From: Polytrichum commune
Taxonomy: Eukaryota; Streptophyta; Polytrichopsida; Polytrichales; Polytrichaceae
Length of the DNA stretch: 64,000 nt
Reading direction: 5' to 3'
Assembly (NCBI GenBank): GCA_950295325.1
Contig: OX485804.1
Coordinates: 68,114,033 to 68,178,032 of the forward strand
Made by a program: the position numbers and the translations under genes. This document shows, piece by piece, positions 23,019-34,879 of this stretch. How positions within the stretch are numbered: the stretch's first letter is position 1; every line of letters begins with the position of its first letter. The notes under the pieces were generated by a model. It made no database searches. It had not been told where the DNA came from and was given only the letters and a program-made list of their open reading frames with translations.

Positions 23019-23491
23019 CCCGGGTACGCAACTCCCATATTATACGCAGGGGGCATCGTATTAAAAACGGCTTAGAGGACGGCTTTTGTAAAAATTATAT
23101 CAAATTATATCAAATTAAAATGATAAAAAAGTTGTGTAAAGACCAAATTAAATAAATGAGATGAAAGAAAAGTTGGGTTGCATATTTATTAAGCCTCCCA
23201 TTAAAATTATAATTCATTCACAATGTTAAAATTTTATTAAAAAGTCCAAAAAGTTGGGTAGTTTGACCTATGGTACATGTATTCAAAAAATATATAATTA
23301 GGTTTTTAATGCAATTATATGCTTCAAAATATATTCATTTCCTACATATAATTACATTTTTGGATTCCTTGTTAGAAGGGCTACAAGGGTTTCCTACATT
23401 AAAACAAATTGTATCACTCAATATTGGACTAAAAGCGCACTATAAGTGATTATAATCAGGACCATATAATACGGGAGTTGCGTACCCAGGG
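23019..23491. mobile_element. 473-bp insertion with CCCGGGTACGCAACTCCC ends
   Basis: The ends CCCGGGTACGCAACTCCC and GGGAGTTGCGTACCCAGGG are inverted repeats, apart from one base, and extend into further matching sequence (ATATTAT / ATAATA). TAGGGAG (7, possibly 8 bases) is duplicated on both sides. Block A keeps the empty site (AGGTAGGGAGGGACTG) near 12115. The target size fits a hAT-like or related non-autonomous element. The interior is AT-rich with no long frame. Confidence 0.82.
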
Positions 23492-25861
23492 TAGGGAGGG
23501 ACTGAAGCGAAGGCATAAGTAGGTATTAGTGCTGGTAGTGAAACTGAGCATGACAGGCATCTCACCCAAGGATCGGTCTTAACGCATTCACGAATTTAGT
23601 TGGCACATTGTAGTCAAATTATCAACACTTCCTTGTTACAGGTTCTCTCAATAGTACTTCTTAACACATGAGGACATGAAACTATGTTTTCATCGGCACC
23701 AAGTCACAAAATCAGTTTTCCTTTGGTATATTGTGTAATGTGATCTACTCTGTCTATGTAGGAGAATTTAGTTCTGGTGAGGAATGAGCTCAATCCCAGT
23801 TGATTTGAGGAGAGTTGCGAAACAACTTTGAGCATTGAGAGGTCATGGTGATGCCGCTCTCTGTCAAGGAGAAATACGATGATGTAGGTTCTTGTACCTA
23901 TAACATTTATTCTCTTTGTGAAAAGGCAGAGATCGAGAACATATGCAGCTTCTGTTACGATACTGTATGGATGCTGCCTACTGTTAAAAGGATTTATGAA
24001 GGTGAAAGGAATGCGAAAGGTGAGAATGAGATCACAGATTAGGGACACTGGGCCTACATTTTTTTGCAGTCCGTGGTAGTCTCTTCGTCATATGTTGATG
24101 GTCCTGGATGAAATCCACATTGATCTTAAGCTTATTGTGTGAGTAGTTCTGAGGCCCATTCACCAGGTTTTGTCCACTTTATCACATGTTTCTCTTAGGA
24201 TTGAAGTAATTGTTCAAAACGACACCGATAGATGGGTATTCCATTCATTTATTTGAATTGCATGCATCTTAGTGCCACTGCTAAGTTAGTCCTTCCTTTC
24301 CCACCTCCATGCATTGGTGGGGATAATGCATGAAGGTACACCAACTAAGTCATCTCGGGAGGTGTACATGGTATTACTGTATGCTATTCAAGTTCCCAAT
24401 AGGAAAATTTCCACAATCAATTTTGGTCGACATCTTTCACAAGAATGTGGATGATTTTACAATGGGAATTTTGAGAAATTACAGCTGTTCACTTCCGATT
24501 TGTAAACATCAGCAGATACAACATGTGGTTTGGGGAATTCGGTGTTTCAAATGTGGTCACATAGTATCCTCAGCTTTCTTGAATTGAATACTCCATGTCA
24601 CTAGCAATCCTAACAATGTCTTATCAATTGTTCAATAACACCACAACAAGCAAATTTTCAACCAACAATGCATGCAATTAGTACCATATATTGATCACTT
24701 GAGTCAATTTGAAAGAATGCTTACTACAATTGGTGGAATCTTCGTATTTGGAGGGGCCCATGATTGTAAATTTTTGGGCCTAGAGAGTAGGGTTACATGT
24801 GAAGCATTGTATTCTAAAACTTAATATACAATGAAGGCATGTAGGACCAAACATTGTGCTTAGGGTGGTTTTGTTCGTGAACTTAATGATCTTGTGTTCA
24901 TAGTTGAATTTGGAAAGAGAAGATCATTGCTATATTGTGGTTGTTGGGGTCCCGAAGGGAGGGGTTGTACTATCAAGTAGATCTTGCAATACCAAGGTAA
25001 CACTTGCAGGTCCTCGCAACAAGTTGTTGGATATAGCCCTCACCCGAGACAAATTGGATTAATATTATGAGGGTTGATGAGCCTCATATGAGATATTACA
25101 TTGGTAAGAACATATACTACACTTGATAGTATGCCATTTTCGTCAGAATTTTTGGAGCTCATATGAATCAATTACTAAGTGAAGATTCCCTTTCTTATTG
25201 AATGATCATATAAATCCCCCAACTCATTTGACAAATGAACCTAGAATCATAGAATGGTTAACAAATTTAGAACATGAATAGCTCTTAGGTGACCAAATGG
25301 AGCTAGAACAAGGCACTGGAAATGTCAAAATCCTAAAAGCAAAAAAGACGTCTTGGCATCGAGAGGCACATGTGAACAATTTTGAGTTAGACATTACTAG
25401 ATGATTGAATCTAAAGTTGAAAAACGGACCTCTGCCCATTGACAATTGGCCAAGGGTCAAATATCATATATTTTGAGAGTCATTGAGGGAATCACGTTTT
25501 CAAATGACAAAAAGAAGTGAATTTGTACTTATACCTGTAAAAACAACCCAACCAAAGGCTGCCTCATCATTTGGGAACACTCTAATTCTTGATATTTTGA
25601 GGAAACATGTGTCAACCCGGACTACAGTCTTGAAAGCATGTTCCCATGAGGAGAGTCGCCACTCTGCGATGTACTCAGAAGGGCTTGAGAATATTGCCGG
25701 AAACCCCCAATCATTGGAAATGCAATTGAACTCTTAGATGACAGCCTCCGCTAAATGCCATGTTGTAAGAAACTAATTATTTTCAAAGCTACTTTATTGA
25801 CAAAAAAATGTCATGTTGATGATTAGTGGATGTGACATTTCTAGGTCTCTGTAATTGAAAT

Positions 25862-26543
25862 TTTAGTGTAGCTCTTTGCAAATAGTAGTGTACATGACAC
25901 TAAATATTATGAACAAAGTAAAGCCCTTAATCCTTGATTGTTGATCGTAACATGTCGGGGTTATCGATTATTCTAGATGCATTTCAAGTCTCCATTGAAA
26001 AATTTAAGTGAGACATGATTAAGTGGCATTAGTAGTTCAGGACTTAGAACTACATGATTCACTTCCAATTGATCTACAACATTGATTTTCTTATATTTGG
26101 ACCATTATGTCCTATTTACGAGTGGAAGTAAAATCAACATCCAAAAAAGGCTCTCGTCTTGGAACTCGTCAAATTATGCCGATTCCACATGCCAACCAAT
26201 TGTTGTATGAAATCGGCATGCCATGTCACTGAGGCTCTATGAGCATGGGCCATGGGGAGGGGGATCATGGGCAAATTGCATCTGAGCCACCCATTCACAG
26301 AAGCCCCAATTCAAGGGTGCATATCATGTGGGCCATCGGACAACTTTTAAAAATAACTCTCACGGGTGAGTGATACGCCCGTCAAGATGAAAAATGTGGA
26401 TTTACTCATCCAAGATGATATTTGAAAATTCACAATTTACTTGGACACATTCCCACTGCGTTCCCCGAAGACAAACTCCATTCATAACTTACAGAACGCA
26501 TTGGGAATGCACCCAAGTTCGTTGTAAACTCTCAAAAATCACC

Positions 26544-26587
<44 letters not shown>

Positions 26588-26882
26588 TTCATGATTGTGA
26601 TTATCATAGGGAATTGGAGGTGATGGTTATTAGTCCCCTCAAGCAACCTCATTTTAACGGTGGGCTTGATTCATGACTTCAAGTTGGAACTTTCATGGCG
26701 TGCGCTTGGAGCTGGAAAGAGTATTCAACCACCATGTTTCAGGAGCTCTGCCCGATCGGCGTTGCGGGCAGCCTTCTAGCCTTTAGATGCTACCATCCTA
26801 AATGGACGGCCACGATGTGGCTTGGCCGCCACCACCGGAGACTTTTCTAGCGCCTCCGCAGTCAGGCTAGGTACGCGGCTTC
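25862..26882. other. Spacer with (TA)n microsatellite, no gene seen
   Basis: A TA dinucleotide run occupies about 26547-26581. Around 26160-26230 there are ATGCCGATTCCACATG / GAAATCGGCATG repeats. No coding signal is found. The GC-rich segment 26690-26880 lacks a convincing frame. Confidence 0.5.
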
Positions 26883-28139
26883 CGGCTAGGGTGAACCAAC
26901 ACCCACACTCGTACCCTCGGGGGATGAAGGCCTCGCGGATGACACTGAAAACTTCATCCTTCTTTAGTGGGGAAGCTCCCCCTTAGAAAGGGGGCAGCCT
27001 CCAAGGAAATTTCTGAACCTGACCGAAAAGTGCTACCCGCCCCGCCCAACTTCAAAAAAAATATTGCTCTTGCATTCTTGAAGGCCGCTTGACTACAAAT
27101 CCCATATTGAGTGCACTTTGCCTTCAAGGTCTAAAATCCAATATATATGTGCACTTCCAATTAGTAAATAAGCAATTCATTGGGATTTCATTCCGGAAAT
27201 GAAACCATCAATGAAGCATGTAATCAACTTGGAGGTCAAATAAAATTACAAAATCCTCATTAACATTGAGGTTATAATTTTTTTGACTTACCATTTGAAA
27301 TTGTCTTTGTCATTCTAAAATGACACTTAAATTTAGTGTGCTGATTTAGTATGTATATTCTATAATATTTTAGTAACGCCGCCTACTTTCACAAGTATTC
27401 ATTAAAAAATTAATTAAAAAATTAATTAAAAAAATTAATTAAAAAAAATTAAAATACTGGAATTAATTAATTATTTAAATGTAATTACTGGAATTATAAT
27501 TAATTAGTCTTACTTAATTTGGTAAGCACACTTTTCTGATTTATTTGGGCTTAAATAGGATTCATCAGAATTAATTAGACTTAATGACATTAAATCACAC
27601 TGAATTGGTTTGAATGTGTATAAATACTTGTGAAAGTAGGCGGCGTTACTAAAATATTATAGAATATATATACTAAATCAGCACACTAAATTTAAGTGTC
27701 ATTTTAGAATGACAAAGACAATTTCAAATGGTAAGTCAAAAAAATTATAACCTCAATGTTAATGAGGATTTTGTAATTTTATTTGACCTCCAAGTTGATT
27801 ACATGCTTCATTGATGGTTTCATTTCCGGAATGAAATCCCAATGAATTGCTTATTTACTAATTGGAAGTGCACATATATATTGGATTTTAGACCTTGAAG
27901 GCAAAGTGCACTCAATATGGGATTTGTAGTCAAGCGGCCTTCAAGAATGCAAGAGCAATATTTTTTTTGAAGTTGGGCGGGGCGGGTAGCACTTTTCGGT
28001 CGGGTTCAGAAATTTCCTTGGAGGCTGCCCCCTTTCTAAGGGGGGGCTTCCCCACTAAAGAAGGATGAAGTTTTCAGTGTCATCCGCGAGGCCTTCATCC
28101 CCCGAGGGTACGAGTGTGGGTGCTGGTTCACCCTAGCCG
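26883..28139. mobile_element. Complete foldback element, 1257 bp
   Basis: Two arms of about 515 bases (26883-27399 and 27623-28139) are near-perfect inverted copies, from CGGCTAGGGTGAACCA at the left end to its complement TGGTTCACCCTAGCCG at the right. They enclose a 223-base AT-rich centre with runs of ATTAATTAAA. The right end abuts the shared promoter/leader of kinase 2. A related element is at 50390-51690 and a half copy at 5717-6178. No protein is encoded. Transcribed, it would give a very long hairpin RNA. Confidence 0.85.
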
Positions 28140-28184
28140 TGCGCCTTAGGGTTTCTCTTCTGTGTCGAATGGCTGCATGCTGAT

Positions 28185-28492
28185 GACAGGGCGAGAGAGA
28201 GCGAGAGCGAGGTAGAGAGATCGAGAGTCTATTGAGGAATCTCTAGAGAGGGAGAGAGCAAGAGAGAGAGAGCGAGAGAGAGAGAGAGAGATCGAGAGCC
28301 TTTTGAGGAATCTCTAGAGAGGGAGAGAGCGAGAGAGAGAGATCGAGAGTCTCTTGAGGAATCTCTAGAGAGGGAGAGAGAGAGAGAGAGCGAGAGAGAG
28401 AGAGAGAACGAGAGCCTTTTGAGGAATCTCTAGAGAGGGAGAGAGCGAGAGAGAGATCAGACAGAGAGATTAGAGATCCGAGAGAGAGAGAC
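28185..28492 (+). repeat. GA-rich minisatellite in the predicted 5' leader of kinase 2
   Basis: The motif TTGAGGAATCTCTAGAGAGG followed by GAGAGAG recurs at about 28231, 28302, 28353 and 28420, separated by (GA)n runs. Kinase 1 has a single short counterpart (15976-16042, TTTTGAGGAATAGTGAGAGA), so the array expanded in copy 2. GAGA tracts bind BBR/BPC-type factors in plants. Whether that matters here is inference. Confidence 0.8.
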
Positions 28493-28617
28493 ACCACATC
28501 CCACTGAGTAAGCAGTGGCCTGGCAGCTGCTAATTAATCTCCTCTTCTGTTTCTCTCACTACCTGTGGTGGCAATCAGTCTTTCCGAGCGACCGGAGCCG
28601 ATCTTCCAGGGTTGCAT

Positions 28618-28957
28618 GTAAGTAAGGTGGGAGCTAGAGCCGGTCGAGCATATCGCTTTTTGAAGCTGTGATTGCCGCAGCAACGACCTAGTGATAAGAT
28701 CCAGTCGGGTGCTTTGGTGTTCTTGTTGTCGTCGATCGGTTTTTGAGGGTGTAATTCCTGGCTCTTGCTTGTTCGAACATGGAGTTGGACCCAGTTCTTG
28801 AGCACTGGGATCTCTATTTTAGCTCGTTTGATTGATAGGATTATGTGATCTAAACCACACATGTGCTGCTTCTTATTAGCTGGCTAGTTCATTTTGTTTT
28901 AGTCTCGAGATCGGAGGATTGAACAGTGTTACATTGGTGTTTGATATTGCGGTTCAG
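28618..28957 (+). other. Predicted 5'-UTR intron of kinase 2
   Basis: The donor GCAT|GTAAGTAAGG and the acceptor GCGGTTCAG|ATATTC define 340 bases. The intron is nearly identical to the kinase 1 leader intron. The start codon lies 20 bases past the acceptor. Confidence 0.65.
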
Positions 28958-28977
28958 ATATTCTGACGGATATCATC

Positions 28978-31901
28978 ATGCGGTTGGTTAAATGCACTCT
29001 CTACAACCTCACCGGCCATGCGCTCCACATCAAAGAAAGTTTTTATGATCAAGGGATCCGCACCAAAGAAGGTTACTTTGGTCAAGACAGCAGCCATAGT
29101 GGTGTCATAAACCCCGGCGAGAAATATAGATTTCAAGTAGATTGGAATGCTTCCTATCAAGAGTTTGTTGTGCGGCGTGACCATGAGCCAAAATATCCAG
29201 ATCGCCCTCTATATTTTAGTTCTGAAGACGTTATCGACTGGGAGGAGATTAAATTCTTTACGCCAGGGGACGGCGTCGATGACGAGTGGGTTGGCACCGA
29301 GGCGCGGCGATCCTTGCCTTTCGCCAAGGTATCAAGTAATCCCAATGTGAGCAAATCTACTTCCATCCTGTCAGCAGTATGTTGCATATGCGATTTCACC
29401 ACCATTTGAAAGTACCTATTTGTTAAGTGTACGAATTTGTATTGCAAGCACATGACACGAATAACTTACTAAGAAGTTTCTTAGATTTTTTCCACAATGA
29501 AAAGATAATGTCATACTCTCAAAGTTGATCAACAAAAGAACACATCAAAAATACCAGAAATATAATAAAAACTCCAAAAAGAAAAGGGAACATGACTGCA
29601 GGCATTTTGTTCCATCAATAACCACTATAAATATGGGGATTTGATAGGAGACATGCCATGTGTTGTGGTTGGAATCCTTGACCTAGTCATCACCCCCTAC
29701 AATAAACATATTGAGCTCCCAATCGTCATTTTGTTCAACTTCTTAGATCCATGAGAATCATAATACTATTAAAAGGTAGGCTTCAATAACTTAAATGGAC
29801 CTCTAGCTGAAATCGAAATCTTCTTCGAAACTGAGTATGACCAACAAGAAAGCCATAGTTTGGGTTCCTGGTACGATAGGGGTTAGTATTGTGTTCTCCT
29901 TTATTACTTCTAATCAAGAACAAGTATACTAGACTACAAGGTATATATGTACCTATCCCCTGAGGATATTTTGATGTAAAAATTTCAGTCAACACGTAGG
30001 TGGAGTGATTTTCCTCACAAATAAAATGTGTTTCAGTGTAGTCTTGTTATGGTAAAGTTTACACAGTCCTAGAGTTCAAGCTACAGGTTATTGCGGTCTA
30101 TTTTTCTAGAAAAGATTCGTAGGATATACATTCTGGTGAATAAAACTGGAGTAATCGAGAGGTTTGGATATGCTATTTTCCATTTAAGAAGTGTCTGGAT
30201 ACATGCATGCTTGGGGTTACTTTATACCCTTGAGTTTTCACTTCTTGTATGACACTTGGTTTCGTTGTGCTCCAGGAAAGGGGTGAGTACGAATCTGTGA
30301 AAAAAGACATTTCTGCGAGAATGAAAATGATTCTTTCACGCTGCAACAAATTGGAGGTGCATCTGAAAAACATCAAGATATATCATGCACAAAGCAAACA
30401 TATTGTTCAAACTTTCTCGGAGGGCATTCAAGAAATGGCAGAAAACTACACAAAGTTTTCACAAGTCGAGTCTAACATTGTGAGGTTGTATGCATCCAGG
30501 AAATTGCGGATCCTACTAAATATTTTAGACAGTCTCGAGAATTGTGTGCGGGATACAGAAGAGTTTTTATTGGAGTGCAAAAGGGAATGGAAACTTCTTG
30601 CTCTTCAAGTCTCCGTGCCGTTACGATATCCTGCAACGACCAGACGATCTAAGTTTGACCACCTCATTGGTGAGCTACGCTGGAATCTTGACAAAATCCA
30701 ATATACACTATGCTTGGGAGAGGCATTATCGAAGGTAGAATGGAAGTGGTGCACTATACGATGCAGGTATGTATTAACAGAAGCAGGCCGTGGAGGTGTA
30801 GATCATGAAGGACCTGATATTGGTGGATCAAGTCTAGGTGACAGGGACAGTGACTGTGCCAATTTAAGTCACCACTTGGAGGATGGATCCATATTTGCAC
30901 AGAATGGATCACCAGAAGCTTTTGGAGGAATTCTGAAGAAGAGGTTGTCTACAGAGAGATGTATCTCCCATACGAACAAGTCTAGCTCAGTTCCTGTAAA
31001 GAATTTTCAGATTAATCATCTGGAACTCAAGTATAAGAGCACGAAGCCCTTAAACAGAGGAAGTTTTAAGAGAATCTACAGAGGAGAGTGGTATGGACAG
31101 GAAGTTGCGATTGGCATTATGGTGCAGAATGACGCACTAGAGTGTCTGGTGGAAAAAGAGGCAGGGTTTTTGCTGGAGCTGCAACATCCAAATATTGTGG
31201 CGTTTTATGGGTATTCGTATACACGTGATGCACGCTTGCCTGAATCCGAGAGTCCCACAACAGCAGCTTATCTTGTAATGGAGCTGATGGAAAGCGACCT
31301 GTCTGACGTTATTGATCGTCGCTGGAGGTCTACAGGCCCTTTCTCAATCTCTGTCGCACTTGATATTATGTTGCAGATTGTTGAAGGCATGGTTTATTTG
31401 CATGAACAGGACATCATGCATCGAGATCTTAAGCCAATGAATTGCTTGGTGAAATCTAGATCAGCACCACCAGATGTGTACTACACTGTCAAATTAACTG
31501 ATTTTGGATCAGCCAGAGAAGTGGATACAGAATCCACATCCGATTTGTTTACTGTGAGGCCAGGAACTACGCGGTGGATGGCACCAGAAATGATGGGGGC
31601 CAAAAACAACTGGGAGAAGGTAAAATATACAAAATCTGCAGATGTGTATGGGTTTGCGGTAATTTGCTACCAAGTTGTCACTGGTGAGGTGACACCCATG
31701 CGTGAGATAAGAGGAGGTGATGTGATGGAGGCGGTAAGGAATGGCGCACGACCTTCATTTCCCGCATCTCTCAGTTATCCAGAGGCTTTGAAGCAGCTCA
31801 TCATCAACTGTTGGCACGAAGAGCCTGGCTCTCGACCAAACTTCGTAGACATACGGGAAAGATTGTGGACCATCAGAAAAGATGTAGAGCTTCAAGGATA
31901 G
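28978..31901 (+). CDS. TKL-like kinase with WNK-like lysine placement, copy 2
   Basis: Predicted exons are 28978-29328 and 30276-31901, phase 0, giving about 658 residues. The layout matches copy 1: an N-terminal beta-rich domain (1-117), a helical domain (about 118-285) and a kinase domain. The glycine loop is NRGSFKRIY with a lysine at 382, and the VAIK position is VAIG (G397). HRDLKPMN (D501), LTDFG (D526) and MAPEM are intact, so catalysis is possible if K382 replaces the missing lysine as in WNK kinases. The N-terminal domain matches copy 1 only about half, while the kinase exon is roughly nine-tenths alike. In-frame differences are the absence of the 15-residue insert and a small indel (SHTNKSSS versus SKPSS). 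No signal peptide or membrane segment is seen. A cytosolic signalling kinase is likely. Its pathway is unknown. Confidence 0.8.
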
Positions 31902-31974
31902 ACGCCGGACTCCTACAAATTATTCATGAGGCATCTGATGCATATGGGTACAGATAACCCTCCAGAGATGTTAC

Positions 31975-33493
31975 CTCGATAAGTGTTAATATATGAAATA
32001 TTATGCCATTCTAAATTCTCAAGGAAATATGTTAGATCTTAGATGTTACTGACTATTTAGAACATCCTTTCTAAGTTTACCTCGTTAAGTGTTCAAATAA
32101 CTTGAAGTAAATGAGATAGGCAGGATAATCTGGAGTTTAATCATGAGCTTAATGATCATGTGTCCAACTTGCATGCCTATGAATGCATACTGTATTGGTA
32201 AAACAACCCTCCATAAAAATAACAGATTTGTTCAACTTCACACTAACTGCTTATCCCAATTAGTGCTATTTGGAGTTACGCAGAGCAATAACGTTTTCCT
32301 CAGGTGTTCAATATTTACTAATGAAAGCTCAATAGGTTTTCCGGACATTTTAGGACATACATGACTTTGCTTGGTAAAATATTACGTTCTCAATAAATAG
32401 TTATCGCACTGCATAACTCCGAATAGTAACATGCACTACTTGAGATAATCACTATACCCATGTCATTGCTCTTGGAAATGTCAACTTGCCAAATTCATGA
32501 TGATGGACGACAATGTGATAGTTGAGACTGTTGAGAATGAACCTCCTATCCGAGAAATAACTATAAAAGATTGTATCCACATTCTTTGGAATTCTTTAGA
32601 CGTGAACAAAGGCTATTTTGTACAACTAGCCTCATCAACGATGTCATTACATCTCTAGAGAAGAAGCTTGAAAAGAGACGTATAAGTACACTAAATATGA
32701 AATTTAGTATCACCAATTCAAATTGTCTTGCTCAATACTAATTGTAAACCATGGTATAGTGTCACCAACAGTAAATATTAACCCAACATTATTTGTCATT
32801 CCTTGTGAAATTTATGGGGGATTATAGATTTACAGTGTTGCAATGGCTGTCATTTACCAAGTGATTTTGCATCCAAATTTCAATCATCCATGACAATATT
32901 TCATCACAACTTCCTAACAAGAGAAGCTAGGAATGTCGTCAATGGATGAACTCATCCATCATCCATGACAATATTTGTTTACTTATTCATGAGAAGTGTC
33001 ATCCGAAAAGTTACCATAGTGACATTAAATTCCATGTGACACTTAACATGATATTCAGTGTAATGTCCACCAAAGTACACTTTGTTCTTATAATTTTCAA
33101 AGTAGTTAAAAATGTGCACATGTTTATTGTTTTTGATACAAGAAGAGGAATTTTATACATGCCACTATTGGTCAAGCCTTGTATTTGTTGCTTTTGATTT
33201 TGTACGCCCTTCTAGTTGTTATTTTTCTAAGAGTTAAAAATAATAATGAAATATTTTGCTATATGATATCAATTAAATGTCATATGTGTTAATAATCTCC
33301 ACCCCCCAACCTGTAATATTTAAAGGGGGTTACTTGTAGTTGGATTCATATCTCACAAGATTTGACAAGTGGTTGGAGTTCAGATCAGAATCATGAGTAA
33401 TTGGGCAACCTCGAATCTTGGTAAAAATGTACATGACAAATTGTCAATGGATAAAATAGTTATACTTTTGATAACTTGATTATATGGTACCTA
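31975..33493. repeat. Kinase 2 downstream flank, then a CBL-side duplicated block
   Basis: Up to about 32930 this follows the kinase 1 downstream flank. From about 32960 it follows 4.41-4.91 kb instead. No gene is seen. Short frames at 32143-32364 and 32946-33197 are fragments without conserved counterparts. Confidence 0.6.
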
Positions 33494-34846
33494 CACTAGT
33501 AGAGATCATGATTTTTTTGTACACTTGGAATGAACACGATGGTAATTTGTATTGTCCGGACCACGCTCATTTTGGATCGCCATTGAGCCATTTTGTCATA
33601 CGGGCCACCATTAAATTTGTGTTATTAATCTTGTACATTATAATCACATTTTTGTGCCCGGCCGTGTTGCCGTCTTGCTATTTTGTTGGCCATGCGCAAG
33701 GTCCATGAAGTTTCCATTATTTTTTTGGCTACTCATTAAAGCTTACACATTATATCTCATGTTTATTATTGAACGTCCATGAAAAAATGTTCTATCTTTG
33801 TTTTTATTTTAAATATTTTGTAGATCTAGATGTGAGCCACCTTCTTAGGTAATCACCAATGTGAAAGGGAGAGAGGAAATTACCATATACAAGTGTTTGT
33901 CATTCATCCAACAAAGAGGCCTGAAAATATCAAACAATCTACAATTTACTGTTTTTAGTGATTGAGACATTGGATTTAGGTTCAAAGCCCCAAATTAGTC
34001 TAGTCCAAGTCATTTGAGATAAATCCGCCAAAAATCTATAAGGGACAAAATTTTATGTTGGATGGATGAGAGGTATTTTACTATCTACATTCTTCAAATA
34101 CAAGGTAAAACGGCCTCCCCATATATATATATATATATTTTTATTTTGAGATAGAAGGCCAACATGCCAACGCCAAAGCACAGGTGGCAGTTCACCACCT
34201 GGCAAGTTTTCCGTCAAGTAGAGAGGAGATTTCATAGCCGGGATTCGAACCGCCAACCTCTTCCTTGAGATTTGGGTATCCCTCTACCATCACCCGGTAG
34301 TTTAAGGTCATCTCGGACCAAACGGCCTCCCCATATAGAGAACTTCAAAACCCATTCTTTGCATGTGTGAGGTGTAATGGGTTGGTGGCCAACGTGTCGG
34401 AGTAGGGCTAGGAGGACCAAGATTTGAATCATTGGCTTGACACTCCTTGGCCTCATCTTATAGGCCGGAGGTCCCTACCTGTGTGTCAGATTTAGTTTTA
34501 AATGAATATACTCAATTTTTGAAATTTACCACCAACCAAAAATTACTATGTCAGAAAATGAATTTGGTAAGTACTAAAAACAAGATTACCGTTTGCATAC
34601 ACAAACATATCTGTGTTAGAAGCCATCATAATTAATTTGTCATTAAATTTGGGGTGGACCCGAGCAATCTGACGAGGCCAACAATAGGAAGGGATTTGTG
34701 TCAAGGGGGGCATGAACCTTAGAACATGACCCGAACAACATTTTTTGGACCAGCTGGACCAAGTTTTAAACACTAGTACAAATGGCTCTTTTTGTGTTAA
34801 AATGGCTCTTTTTTCATGTTCAAAAGAGCCATGATTTGTACTAGTG
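33494..34846. mobile_element. Non-autonomous CACTA (En/Spm-like) element
   Basis: The ends are CACTAGTAGAGATCATGATT at the left and TCATGATTTGTACTAGTG at the right, with a 3-bp target duplication CTA. The paralogous site at about 4911 (GGTACCTATCTGTGCATG) is empty. Subterminal repeats (AATGGCTCTTTTT and AAAAGAGCCAT) cluster at the right end, as is typical for CACTA elements. No transposase frame is found. A SINE is nested inside at 34126-34319. Confidence 0.85.
34126..34319 (-). mobile_element. tRNA-derived SINE nested in the CACTA element
   Basis: On the minus strand the body starts near an A-box-like GGGTGATGGTAGAGGG, followed by a canonical B-box GGTTCGAATCCCGG. It ends in an A/T-rich tail (AAAATAAAAAT plus (AT)n). 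An 18-bp target duplication AAACGGCCTCCCCATATA flanks it exactly (34108-34125 and 34320-34337). Target length, pol III boxes and tail fit a SINE. It is not a functional tRNA gene. Confidence 0.88.
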
Positions 34847-34879
34847 CTATCTATGCATGTCAGGTAGAGGGGAGCAGAG

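Larger units (their letters stand above)
20989..25861. repeat. Block B of the tandem duplication (copy of 9908-15341)
   Basis: Nearly identical to block A. It lacks the 164-bp and 864-bp insertions of A and holds a 473-bp insertion of its own. It stands upstream of kinase 2 as A stands upstream of kinase 1. No recognisable gene. The small frames 23704-24048 (minus) and 24330-24587 (plus) have counterparts in A but resemble nothing known. Confidence 0.85.

Noticed and set aside
26394-26594. 66-codon frame with YIYIYI run
   Set aside because: It translates the (TA)n microsatellite.
28243-28497. 84-codon minus-strand Ser/Leu-rich frame
   Set aside because: A product of the GA minisatellite; any repeat of this composition gives such frames.
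34230-34320. tRNA gene suggested by GGTTCGAATCCCGG
   Set aside because: No acceptor stem, and target duplications show it is a SINE.
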